64,000 bases of DNA from an uncultured Thiotrichaceae bacterium (lineage in GTDB: Bacteria > Pseudomonadota > Gammaproteobacteria > Thiotrichales > Thiotrichaceae): contig CALAMO010000023.1 in NCBI GenBank assembly GCA_937925855.1, positions 26,288 through 90,287 on the forward strand. The letters run 5' to 3'. The notes under the pieces were generated by a model. That model searched no databases, was not told the origin of the DNA, and saw nothing but the letters and a program-made list of their open reading frames with translations. A program made the position numbers and the translations under genes. The stretch's first letter is position 1; each line of letters begins with the position of its first letter. Positions 46,540 to 55,423 of this stretch are shown here, in pieces.

Positions 46540-47839
46540 TGCTGACCGTGCTTCCCGCCGCCAAGTTGGCGCTCTCGCGTTCCAGCACAATAAAGCAGTT
46601 CGCCTGACTCATGGAGCGTAATAAATGCGATTCCTGCTGGCCGGTGCTTTTGACCTGCCACTGGCCGTTTGCATCCTGCTGGCAGATACCGCGCTGATAT
46701 TCCTTACGGCCCACAGCCTTGTAAAGCGCTTCGGTGCAGGTCGCCACATATTCTGGGGGGGTGGTCACCACCTCACCGCGCAGCGTTAGGATAGCCGGGC
46801 GTGCAAATAATAAAAACGTTGCCATCACGGATACCGGATTGCCCGGCAGCCCAAAAAACAGACAGTCCCCCAGCTTGCCGTGGGCCAGCGGCTTACCGGG
46901 TTTCATGGCCATTTTCCAAAAATTCACCTCACCCAACTTCGCCAGCGTGGCGGTGACAAAGTCGGCATCGCCGACCGATACGCCGCCACTGGTGATTAAG
47001 ACATCGGCGCGCTGGCTGGCGCTGTAGAAGGCCTGTTCTACCGCTGGCGCCGTATCGCGCACTACACCGAGATCAATAATGTCGACATCGAGCTGCTGTA
47101 GCATAGCGTGCAGGGTATAGCGGTTGCTGTCGTAAATATCGCCGCTGCCCAGCGTTTCGCCGATGGACTTAAGCTCATCGCCGGTGGAGAAAAAAGCGAC
47201 GCAGGGGCGCCTGCGCACCGTCACCTCGCTCGTGCCGAGCGCAGCCAGTAAACCAAGGTCGGCTGCGTTCAGCTTGCGCCCCGCATGCAGCACGGTATCA
47301 CCGGGCTGCATATCATCACCGGGATGACGCACATTGGCCCCACGCGCTGGCAGGCTGTTAATACGAATGAGCTCACCGGCGCGCTGAGTGTTTTCCTGCA
47401 TGACCACAGTATCGCAATCCGTTGGCACGACCGCGCCGGTCATAATGCGCACGCATGCGCCAGCGGGCACACGGCCCTGCAACGGTCGACCAGCGAAGGA
47501 GGTACCACAAACCTTGAGGCCGGGCGTAAGCGCGGCGGCAGCCTGATCATAGGCAAAGGCATAGCCATCCATCGAGGCATTGCGGTGCGGCGGCACTGCA
47601 AAATTTGCGATCACATCATGTGTCAAAATGCGGCCCAGTGCAGCGCGCAGATTGAGGCACTCGCTGCCCGCCACGGGTGTTAAGGGCGCGAGTATGCGCT
47701 GCTGTGCTTGAGCAACGCTTAATGTGCCTGCGGGTAGGGCATCACAGTTGGCCGCTGAGGCAGCGGGTGGCAACTCGGCTGGCGTCTGCTGTGCTGTTAA
47801 AGGTTTATCCGGCGAAGCCGCTGGGGTGTTTTGGGTCAT
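46514..47839 (-). CDS. moeA: Molybdopterin molybdenumtransferase MoeA
   Basis: A 441-residue enzyme inserting molybdate into molybdopterin. The MoeA pattern is visible: PHRNASMDGYAFAYDQ, MTGAVVPTDCDTVVMQENT, the MPT-binding TSGGVSVGDADFV and FFGLPGNPVS. An extra N-terminal stretch of about 45 low-complexity residues (Ala, Pro, Thr) precedes the usual start; a later start could be used. It is convergent with the LOG gene. No mobA or moaA partner is in the window. Confidence 0.94.
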   Translation of the reverse strand: MTQNTPAASPDKPLTAQQTPAELPPAASAANCDALPAGTLSVAQAQQRILAPLTPVAGSECLNLRAALGRILTHDVIANFAVPPHRNASMDGYAFAYDQAAAALTPGLKVCGTSFAGRPLQGRVPAGACVRIMTGAVVPTDCDTVVMQENTQRAGELIRINSLPARGANVRHPGDDMQPGDTVLHAGRKLNAADLGLLAALGTSEVTVRRRPCVAFFSTGDELKSIGETLGSGDIYDSNRYTLHAMLQQLDVDIIDLGVVRDTAPAVEQAFYSASQRADVLITSGGVSVGDADFVTATLAKLGEVNFWKMAMKPGKPLAHGKLGDCLFFGLPGNPVSVMATFLLFARPAILTLRGEVVTTPPEYVATCTEALYKAVGRKEYQRGICQQDANGQWQVKSTGQQESHLLRSMSQANCFIVLERESANLAAGSTVSIMPFAGLL

Positions 47840-48080
47840 GCGTCCTTATCCACGCTATCGGTTGGAAACTGCTACTTTACGCTCCTGAGCCTAAGCTGCA
47901 ATGCTGGAGCGCTGCTTTTCTGCTGATTTAGCCGCGCAGATGATAGGGCAGCGCCTGGGTGGAGCCGCACGCAATGAGCGGGCTTAGGGACAAAAATTCT
48001 TCAGGGCTGCTTATTGCAATTTGACGGTGGCCCGCGCCTAATACGCCACATTATTTGTACCTAATTTTAGGGGTAGGCCT

Positions 48081-48980
48081 GTGGCTAATGCATCAACACC
48101 ATTACAGCTTCCGACCATGGGCAACTGGCTGGCGCTACTTGCACTGATTGCGCTGTGGGGGACATCTTTTATGTTTATCACCCTCGCGCTTAAGGGGTTT
48201 AGCCCGCTGGGCATTGTCGCCTGCCGTATTCTGTTGGCGGCGCTAGTCTTGAGCGGCGTGATGTCCCTTAAGGGCGCGCGCCTGCCGACTGCCCCGTATG
48301 CCTGGCTGGTATTTTTTATTTTGGGCATTATCGGTAATTTATTGCCATTTTACCTGATCACCTGGGGCCAGCAGGAGGTCTCCTCGGGAATTGCCGGGCT
48401 ATTAATGGCGATTATGCCGCTAGCGACGATGATACTGGCGCATTACTTAGTGGCCGGTGAGGATTTGAACCGGTTTAAGGTGGCTGGATTTTTGCTGGGG
48501 ATCAGCGGAGTGCTGCTGGTGCTGTGGCCGTCCATTGTCGGTGGCAGCAGCACCCTGTTTAGCAGTATCCTCATCTTACTGGCGGCGCTGGCCTATGCGT
48601 TTAATAGCATACTGGTACGGCGTTTACCGCAAAGTGAGCCGCTGGTTTCAGTGGCTGGGGTGATGATTAGTGCCAGTGTCTTAATTGTGCCGCTGTGGCT
48701 GTTCCAGGAAACGCCCTGGCGGCAGGAACAGACTTACCCCTTAACCGCAGTGCTGTCTTTGCTGTGGCTTGGCGTTGGCCCAACGGCCCTGGCAACGCTG
48801 CTCCTGTTCGCGGTGATTAGCAGCGCCGGGCCAAGCTTCCTGTCGAATATCAACTATGTGATTCCAGTGGTGGCTTATTTTACCGGTGCACTGATTCTGG
48901 GCGAAGCGATTGAATGGCACAGTATCGCTGCGCTGACGTTGATTATCGCAGGGATTGCGCTGACCCGGCGGCGGCTTTGA
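48081..48980 (+). CDS. EamA-family (DMT) transporter
   Basis: A 299-residue protein with ten hydrophobic helices arranged as two EamA repeats, the second starting near LFSSILILLAALAYAFNSILV. The start is probably GTG at 48081 after an AGGGG ribosome-binding site. Substrate unknown; members export amino acids or other metabolites. The 240 bp upstream, shared with moeA, holds no feature that I can assign. Confidence 0.88.
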   Translation: MANASTPLQLPTMGNWLALLALIALWGTSFMFITLALKGFSPLGIVACRILLAALVLSGVMSLKGARLPTAPYAWLVFFILGIIGNLLPFYLITWGQQEVSSGIAGLLMAIMPLATMILAHYLVAGEDLNRFKVAGFLLGISGVLLVLWPSIVGGSSTLFSSILILLAALAYAFNSILVRRLPQSEPLVSVAGVMISASVLIVPLWLFQETPWRQEQTYPLTAVLSLLWLGVGPTALATLLLFAVISSAGPSFLSNINYVIPVVAYFTGALILGEAIEWHSIAALTLIIAGIALTRRRL

Positions 48981-48997
48981 GGTGGGTACCACATCGC

Positions 48998-49561
48998 CTA
49001 CATCACTGACACGCCTGCATAGTAGGGGTGCAGCCAAACCAATATGAGATAGGCCACTACTGCAATCGCGGCCAGTTTGATCTCTTGTTCCATCGGGCCG
49101 ACTTCTGTCGGTTTAATCCACTCGCCGTCACGCTTATTGATGAAATAAATCGAGAGCGAACTCCACAGCAGCAGGCCACCAAACAGCAGTAAGGAACGGT
49201 TGTCACCGTTCGCGAGTAGGTGGCCCAGCGCCCAGATATGGGTCGCGGTGAGCATGGGGTGGCGGACGTATTGTTTCAGGCGACTCTTGCCATGCGCGGC
49301 GGCAAACAGCACAATCGCCACTAGCATAAACAATATGTTGAGAGGCTTACCGAGCTCTGCTGGCTGATAGAGTGCTTCGACCTCGGCGCTGCGCCAGCCG
49401 ACAATCATCAGAATAATTGAGAGTACAATCACCCCGCTAAACAGCATCATGTACTTTTTTTCTTCGAATTTTTCGATGAGCTCTTTGCGTTTATCCGGTA
49501 GCGCGCTGGTCAATAAATGCGCGCCAGACCACAGCAGTACACCAAGCAATAACCAAAACAT
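48998..49561 (-). CDS. NnrU-family membrane protein
   Basis: A 187-residue protein with about six membrane helices. WSGAHLLTSALP and HGKSRLKQYVRHPMLTATHIWALGHLLANGD are the NnrU signatures. NnrU was first linked to nitrite/nitric-oxide reduction, but homologues are widespread and resemble isoprenylcysteine methyltransferase-like membrane proteins. An upstream ATG would add 12 residues; I chose the ATG at 49561 because GGAGG stands 7 bases before it. Confidence 0.88.
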   Translation of the reverse strand: MFWLLLGVLLWSGAHLLTSALPDKRKELIEKFEEKKYMMLFSGVIVLSIILMIVGWRSAEVEALYQPAELGKPLNILFMLVAIVLFAAAHGKSRLKQYVRHPMLTATHIWALGHLLANGDNRSLLLFGGLLLWSSLSIYFINKRDGEWIKPTEVGPMEQEIKLAAIAVVAYLILVWLHPYYAGVSVM

Positions 49562-49879
49562 TGCGAATCCTCCATTGATTAATGAGCTTATTTCCAAGCG
49601 ATGTGAAGCTTATGAAACCTTGCATTCTCGGTTAGGTAACCTGTGATGGTTACCGTACCTAACCCTAGTGAAGCTTAGCACATTATAACCCTATCTATTA
49701 TCCGTGAATGACAGTAGCTGCATTAAAGTACTTTTAAAGTATTGCTTTTTAAACGGGGTACTTGCACTCTTGAAGCCTATTTTTCATAGCGCTGCCTAAG
49801 AGCATTCGTTTTGCTCCGCTGGGCCGCATTTAGCGCCTCAGGCGATGTTGGGCGCATAAACAATACCGAGGATGAGCGC
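49562..49879. other. Divergent control region of the NnrU and aldehyde dehydrogenase genes
   Basis: This 318-bp gap has two noticeable structures. One is the inverted repeat GGTAACC-TGTGAT-GGTTACC (49635-49654), inside a larger imperfect dyad with GGTTAGGT and ACCTAACC arms (49630-49664). The other is a pair of TTAAAGTA direct repeats at 49723-49730 and 49734-49741, spaced 11 bp (one helical turn). They suggest regulator binding, but no regulator can be named. Confidence 0.5.
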
Positions 49880-51370
49880 ATGACAGACAGCCCTAATTTG
49901 CCGCATTACGCTTTGTTTATTAATGGTGAATGGTGCGCCGGTTCTGCTGGGCAGCGTTTATTGAGTCAGAACCCAGCCACGGGCGAGCCTTGGGCCAGTT
50001 TCGACTGTGCCAGTATGGATGATGTCCAGCGTGCGGTGAGCGGCGCACGCGCGGCGTTACAAGGTGAGTGGGGGGCGTTGACGCCCACCGCGCGGGGTAA
50101 GTTGATTTACAAGCTGGCCGACCTGATTCAGGCTAATGCACAGCAGCTCGGCGAAATTGAGACGACTGACAGCGGTAAATTGGCCGCAGAAACCACCGCA
50201 CAAACCGGTTATGTCGCGGACTATTACCGCTATTTTGCCAGTCTGGCTGATAAACTTGAGGGTGCGACATTGCCCATCGATAAGCCGGACATGCATGTCT
50301 TTACTCTGCGCGAGCCGATTGGGGTGGTGGTGGCCGTTGTGCCTTGGAATGCCCAGATGTTCTTAACGGCGACCAAGCTCGGCCCAGCGCTGGCGGCTGG
50401 TTGTACGGTAGTTTTAAAAGCCTCCGAGGTCGCGCCCTGCGCCATGCTGGAATTTGGGCGCTTAATTGAACAGGCTGGTTTCCCTAAAGGTGTGGTGTCG
50501 ATTGTCACCGGTGACGCGCCGAACTGCGCCATACCGCTCACTAAACATCCCGACGTTGACCGCATTGCGTTTACCGGCGGACCGGAAACTGCGCGCCATG
50601 TGGTGCGGAACTCAGCGGAGAATTTCGCGGTCACTTCGCTGGAGCTGGGTGGTAAATCGCCGCTGATTGTGTTCGATGATGCTGATTTGGACAGTGCCGC
50701 CAATGGCCTGATTGCCGGTAATTTCGGGGCGTCTGGCCAGTCGTGCGTCGCCTGTACCCGTGGTATTATTCAGCGCGAGATGATGGCTCCTTTAATCGAG
50801 CGCATCCGCGAGAAAGCACAGCACATTGTCGTCGGTGACCCCCTTCAGGCCAGTACACACGTCGGCCCGCTGTGTACGCTGGCACAGGTCGAGCTGATAG
50901 AAGCAACGCTGGATAAAGCCCAAGCCCAGGGCGCGACGATTCATTTTGGCGGCCAGCGCCCGGCGGACATGGACAGCACACATTACTTTCAGCCTACGCT
51001 GGTGGAATGCCCGGATATGAGCATTGAGACGCTGAAGGTGGAGATGTTTGGGCCGGTGATGTCACTGGTGCCCTTTGATACCGAAGCCGAGGCGATTGCG
51101 ATGGCGAATGATACGGTCTACGGCTTGGGTTCTGGTTTGTTTACGGCGAATCTGGCGCGGGCGCATCGGGTGTCTAAACAAATTCGAGCCGGTATTTGTT
51201 ATGTGAATACCTACCGTGCGATTTCGCCGATTGCACCGTTTGGTGGCTATAATCAGTCCGGCTATGGGCGCGAAGCTGGGGTAGAAGCGCTGTTGGACTA
51301 TACCCGTACCAAGACCACCTGGATTAATATTTCTGACCAGCCCATGGCTAACCCATTTGTGATGCGCTGA
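49880..51370 (+). CDS. Aldehyde dehydrogenase
   Basis: A 496-residue NAD(P)-dependent enzyme. The general base E255 is in LELGGKSP and the catalytic C289 in FGASGQSCVACTRG, and the Asn-carrying PWNAQMFL is typical. A longer frame opens 23 codons upstream, but the ATG at 49880 fits family length. The pattern is close to broad-specificity and betaine-aldehyde-like dehydrogenases. The physiological aldehyde cannot be told from sequence. Confidence 0.88.
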   Translation: MTDSPNLPHYALFINGEWCAGSAGQRLLSQNPATGEPWASFDCASMDDVQRAVSGARAALQGEWGALTPTARGKLIYKLADLIQANAQQLGEIETTDSGKLAAETTAQTGYVADYYRYFASLADKLEGATLPIDKPDMHVFTLREPIGVVVAVVPWNAQMFLTATKLGPALAAGCTVVLKASEVAPCAMLEFGRLIEQAGFPKGVVSIVTGDAPNCAIPLTKHPDVDRIAFTGGPETARHVVRNSAENFAVTSLELGGKSPLIVFDDADLDSAANGLIAGNFGASGQSCVACTRGIIQREMMAPLIERIREKAQHIVVGDPLQASTHVGPLCTLAQVELIEATLDKAQAQGATIHFGGQRPADMDSTHYFQPTLVECPDMSIETLKVEMFGPVMSLVPFDTEAEAIAMANDTVYGLGSGLFTANLARAHRVSKQIRAGICYVNTYRAISPIAPFGGYNQSGYGREAGVEALLDYTRTKTTWINISDQPMANPFVMR

Positions 51371-51574
51371 GTTTATACGCCTTGGCTTTGGCGTACTATC
51401 GCTAATGCCATAGGCTGATTTGTCAAGTTGGCAACGCGATGAGTGGCTAAATTCATATGCCACTCATCTGCATATTCTATACTTCCGTCCCTATTTCAAT
51501 AAAAAAATATATTGCCAATAAGTTGATAACTTATATCGATAACGAATAATGACAAGCTAATTTGGAGCCACGTT

Positions 51575-52879
51575 ATGACGATAGGCATCAAGCTGGAAGG
51601 TTGGGAGCGCAAATTACAACTGCCAGAGATAGAAGCATCTGACTCAGACAGTGATGGGCATGACACTGCTATATCTTCGGACATGCAAGTCGATGACTTA
51701 AGCACACATCGTGCTGAAGCTACTTCACGAGCCAATGCACAGGCCTTTAACCTCAGTGATAAACTACGGGCTAGAGAGCACGCGGTTGTGCTCCCAAACC
51801 AGCAGGAGGCGATGAAACATTCAGTCGCTGCCCTGATGGCGACCTACGAAAATATGCAGGCCAATAGTCCAGCTTTGGGCGCGCTGTATTTATTGGCACT
51901 GTTTCCTTATCCGGTAACCAGCGGCACGCTACTAACCACGCTGGCTGGATTAGCGTTGCCCGCTGATAAGCAATTACTCCAATGGAACCGCACCAAGGGT
52001 TTGCATCAGCGGCTGCGGCCTTTATTAGTCAATGGCAAGCCTAATGCTGAGCGCTTAGATAACGCACTGCAAGAGCTGGCAGCGGCTGGCTTGCTGCGTA
52101 TCGAACAAGAAACAATGAGTATCTTTAGCTCGGTCGCTGCCTATTTTGCAGACATATTGCGCTACCATTTGTTTGATGAATGGCGCTTACAGCAGCAACA
52201 GCTGGCCTATTATTATGATGATCTGTTGTTACAGGCTGAAGATGTGGAACAGCACTTCTGGCTACATTGCAAAAAGCTATTGCACAGTCTGGCAACGACT
52301 CATAAGCAACAGGCAATGGAGGAGGTTTATCGACCACACATTGCCCCCTTTTTGGCATCTCCTGTGAGTTCAGCCGGTTTAGAGCTGCGTCTGCATTTAT
52401 TAAGTGGATTTTTCCAGCAGATCTGGCATAAGCCCGACTTTTGTTTGCAGCCGGAAACTAGAGGCTATGCGCTGGCAGAAACTGGACAGGCCTTGTACCA
52501 ACTGGGTGAGCAGGAAGGCACTGCACTTGCCTTACTGAATGAAGCCTATAGCCTAATGGTCGAGGCGCACCAATGGTCTATCGCCAGTGATTTAGCGGAC
52601 CTGTTGGGCAGGCATGCGGCCAAGCAACAGGATATTGTCCAAAGCATGCAGCTCTTACGCCAAAGTATTACCTACACCGAGCAGGGGCAGCAGCAAGAAC
52701 CACTGGTGTTACTCAGGAGGTTGCGCAGTTTATTTCAGCTGTGTAAACATCACGGTGCGCGGGCGGAAGCTCAGTTAATCGCAGACAAGGCACAACCACT
52801 GCTCCAGCAGTTAAAACAGCAGCAGCTACAGCAAAAATCACAGCAACAGCCAGGATCAACTGAGCTTGCGCTAGCTTAG
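51575..52879 (+). CDS. Helical-repeat (winged-helix plus TPR-like) protein of unknown function
   Basis: A 434-residue protein that I do not recognise. An acidic N-terminus (EIEASDSDSDGHD) leads into a helical region with LGALYLLALFPYPVTSGTLL, which resembles the winged-helix segment after the NTPase module in STAND proteins. The remainder looks like TPR-type helical hairpins (YALAETGQALYQLGEQEGTA) and ends in a glutamine-rich tail (QQLQQKSQQQ). No Walker motif is present. It stands alone behind an AT-rich gap, with a GGAG ribosome-binding site. Confidence 0.65.
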   Translation: MTIGIKLEGWERKLQLPEIEASDSDSDGHDTAISSDMQVDDLSTHRAEATSRANAQAFNLSDKLRAREHAVVLPNQQEAMKHSVAALMATYENMQANSPALGALYLLALFPYPVTSGTLLTTLAGLALPADKQLLQWNRTKGLHQRLRPLLVNGKPNAERLDNALQELAAAGLLRIEQETMSIFSSVAAYFADILRYHLFDEWRLQQQQLAYYYDDLLLQAEDVEQHFWLHCKKLLHSLATTHKQQAMEEVYRPHIAPFLASPVSSAGLELRLHLLSGFFQQIWHKPDFCLQPETRGYALAETGQALYQLGEQEGTALALLNEAYSLMVEAHQWSIASDLADLLGRHAAKQQDIVQSMQLLRQSITYTEQGQQQEPLVLLRRLRSLFQLCKHHGARAEAQLIADKAQPLLQQLKQQQLQQKSQQQPGSTELALA

Positions 52880-53009
52880 CTTTTATCTGTTTCAGATGAA
52901 AATTGGGATTTTTTATCTCAATTTTCATAAAAATAGCGAGTATTGATGGTTTTAAAGTTATTTCTGAGATAAATTCAGCACATCAGAAGTCAATCGGAAC
53001 CCCGTCAAT

Positions 53010-53774
53010 ATGACGCAGCATCCCCCGGCCCAGTCCACATTAACTCGTGGTTTCATTATTGCCGAAGCGGTCGTCCAGGCAGAACGTCCGGTGTCCAGCG
53101 CTTATCTGGCGGAACTGCTTGATCTCCCTAAAGCGACGGTACATCGTATTTGCCAACAGCTAGAAAGCGATGGCATTTTACAACGTGAGCCAGACGGTAA
53201 GCGTTTTCTCGGCGGAAGACGTTTACGCAATTTAGCGCTGGCAACCTTATCGAATAGCACCCTGTCAGCTGCCCGCCATGCGATTTTGCAAACCCTGTCA
53301 GAAGCCGTGGGCGAGACGTGTAACCTAACCGCGCTGGATGGCGATGAAATTATTTATCTTGACCGGGTGGAGAGCAACTGGCCGTATCGCATCCATCTGC
53401 CGGTGGGCTCCAGGCTGCCAATTCACTGCACGGCGACCGGCAAGCTGTTTCTCGCGCACATGAAAGCGGCACGGCGTAAGCGGTTATTGAATGGCTTAAA
53501 TTTAACTGGCCATACGGCCCAAACGCTTACTGATCCGCTCCAGTTAGAAGCTGAGCTAGCCAAGATTACTCAGGACGGTTTCGGCCTAGATCGCGGTGAA
53601 TACATTGAGGGCATGGTGTCTATCTCTGCACCGGTGATTGCGCCGGATGGACAGGTCACACTGGCGCTGGCTATCCATGCCCCCGAAACACGCAAGTCCC
53701 TAGCGGAACTGCGTCAGTATTTACCGGCGCTGCGTCATGCCGCTGCTAAGGTCGCGGATTGTGAGTATGTTTAG
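53010..53774 (+). CDS. IclR-family transcription regulator
   Basis: A 254-residue regulator. The N-terminal winged helix (VSSAYLAELLDLPKATVHRI) is followed by a GAF-like effector domain with the IclR marks GETCNLTALDGDEIIYLDRV, HCTATGKLFLA and DRGEYIEGMVSISAPV. It is transcribed alone with no catabolic partner adjacent, so its targets are unknown. Confidence 0.92.
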   Translation: MTQHPPAQSTLTRGFIIAEAVVQAERPVSSAYLAELLDLPKATVHRICQQLESDGILQREPDGKRFLGGRRLRNLALATLSNSTLSAARHAILQTLSEAVGETCNLTALDGDEIIYLDRVESNWPYRIHLPVGSRLPIHCTATGKLFLAHMKAARRKRLLNGLNLTGHTAQTLTDPLQLEAELAKITQDGFGLDRGEYIEGMVSISAPVIAPDGQVTLALAIHAPETRKSLAELRQYLPALRHAAAKVADCEYV

Positions 53775-53786
53775 TGGTTGTGCTGC

Positions 53787-54125
53787 TTATTCATGGAGCG
53801 CGTGGGCGGGATGTGGCGGCAGTGCGATGATATTGGGGCGGGATGTGGCAAGCACCCGGCGTTTATTACCGGTTTGTTTTTCCCAGACACGTCGTGCCAT
53901 ATCCTGTAATTTAATGAATTTTGGATAGGCCAATAGGTTTTCATAAAGGGCTGCGTGGTTGAGTAGGCGCTGTAATTTGTTCACTGGGCTTTGGCTTTGG
54001 TCGATTTTTTGTTTAATGATATGTGCAGGGGGTGTGGCATTATCGATGTTTTGTGCCAGCAGTGGCTGGCTGGTGAGTCCGAGTACCATCATAGTGGCTA
54101 CATTGATGATGAGTTTGCGTAGCAT
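53787..54125 (-). CDS. Small exported protein of unknown function
   Basis: A protein of about 112 residues from the ATG at 54125, chosen because GGAGAAAAGA stands just before it; an ATG at 54137 lies within that ribosome-binding site. A signal peptide (LIINVATMMVLGLTSQPLLA) gives a mature basic protein rich in helices. It is convergent with the IclR gene (12 bp between stops). I do not recognise the family. Confidence 0.6.
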   Translation of the reverse strand: MLRKLIINVATMMVLGLTSQPLLAQNIDNATPPAHIIKQKIDQSQSPVNKLQRLLNHAALYENLLAYPKFIKLQDMARRVWEKQTGNKRRVLATSRPNIIALPPHPAHALHE

Positions 54126-54348
54126 TCTTTTCTCCATAGCAATCGTTTATAAACAACTTTCTATTGAGCAACTGAGGTCGCCTCGTGCTTTTATAGTTCC
54201 AATCGCAGCAGAAAATAGTGTTATGGGCTGAATTACCCATAATTGAAGGCAGAAATTCAGATGAATGGTAGGATTTGTGTGGAAATTACACACTGTCGTA
54301 TCAGTTTACTCTTGTTATTTTTCCAGCGTGGCGGACAGCATTCGTTCT

Positions 54349-54969
54349 ATGGGACATTTTCACATTCCAGCACAGACCGTTCAAGCCGAGCAGCTGATCA
54401 AAAAAAGTCGCTTTATTGCCGTTATCGGGCAGGCTGCTGATGCACAGGCATCCCATCAGTTTATCGCTTCCATTCGCGCCCGTTATCCAGATGCTGGTCA
54501 TGTCTGCTGGGCGTTCATCGCCGGTGAGCCAGGTAATACCACAGCGGTCAGCTGTAGTGACGACGGCGAGCCTGCGGGGACCGCGGGTAAACCGATGCTC
54601 AATGTGCTGCGACATAGCGCGCTGGGTGAGGTTGTTGCGGTTGTGGTACGTTACTTTGGTGGTGTGAAGTTGGGCACAGGTGGGCTAGTGAGGGCCTATG
54701 CCGGTGGCGTGAGCGAACTGTTAAAAACCTTACCGACCACGCTGAAGGTTGAGCGCACAGCGCTTACCCTGCGCTGTCCTTATCCGCTGGAAGATGTGCT
54801 GCGCCGCACCTTAGAACGCTATGACACAGAGATTACTGCGCTCAACTATCAGCAGGCTATCCAGCTTGAGTGCCTGTGCCCGGCAGATCAAGTGCACGCG
54901 CTGTTATTACAGCTCAACGATGCTGGGCGTGGGCAAATCAGCTTTGAAACTGTGGTGGACGGCGCTTAA
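54349..54969 (+). CDS. yigZ: YigZ/IMPACT-family protein
   Basis: A 206-residue protein with the UPF0029/IMPACT domain: KKSRFIAVIG, SDDGEPAGTAGKPML and VVRYFGGVKLGTGGLVRAY are the family signatures, followed by the small C-terminal alpha/beta domain. A longer frame starts at 54265, but the ATG at 54349 gives the E. coli-like N-terminus and length. It may contact RNA or ribosome-associated factors, but the bacterial role is unclear. Confidence 0.9.
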   Translation: MGHFHIPAQTVQAEQLIKKSRFIAVIGQAADAQASHQFIASIRARYPDAGHVCWAFIAGEPGNTTAVSCSDDGEPAGTAGKPMLNVLRHSALGEVVAVVVRYFGGVKLGTGGLVRAYAGGVSELLKTLPTTLKVERTALTLRCPYPLEDVLRRTLERYDTEITALNYQQAIQLECLCPADQVHALLLQLNDAGRGQISFETVVDGA

Positions 54970-55010
54970 AAGTCTACGTGCCCTCAGTGCATTAGGATCC
55001 GTTTGCCACC

Positions 55011-55340
55011 TCAGTGCACCACGGTATGTAACACGGTCTGCCGCTCGAAGTACACCGAAAAGCGCCCATAATGCCAGCGGGTAATGCGTGGCCAGCGCTT
55101 GCTCTTTTTGCCTTTTGAATGACTGACAGACTGGGCTTTACCGTAGTGTTTGCGCACCTGCTGCATGCTCATACCGCGCCTGGGATAGCGCTGTTGAGTC
55201 GTTTTGGCCGCTGTTGTTTGTACCCTGTTTTCCGCTGGGAATGTGGCTGTTTTCTCAGCGCTTAGTGCAAGCGTTGGTAGGTGGAAAATGCATAGTAATG
55301 TTAGTGATAACAATAGCTTGAAGGATTTTTTTGGGGCCAT
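55011..55340 (-). CDS. Small exported protein with a BamE/SmpA-like fold
   Basis: A 109-residue protein with a signal peptide (LLLSLTLLCIFHLPTLALSA) and a basic domain, RRGMSMQQVRKHYGKAQSV followed by ITRWHYGRFSVYFERQTVL. This GMSMxxVxxxYG...W-Y pattern is seen in small BamE-like periplasmic proteins. It has no lipobox. It is convergent with yigZ. Confidence 0.72.
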   Translation of the reverse strand: MAPKKSFKLLLSLTLLCIFHLPTLALSAEKTATFPAENRVQTTAAKTTQQRYPRRGMSMQQVRKHYGKAQSVSHSKGKKSKRWPRITRWHYGRFSVYFERQTVLHTVVH

Positions 55341-55423
55341 GGTTGGTTCCTGCGGGTTATGCGGTGTGGTTATCGCAATAATTAAGCTGTGTTTTTTTGC
55401 GGCTATCGGTACAATCGCGAGCT

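Noticed and set aside
54243..54440. Short frame upstream of yigZ
   Set aside because: It overlaps the start of yigZ in another frame and has no ribosome-binding site or recognisable content.
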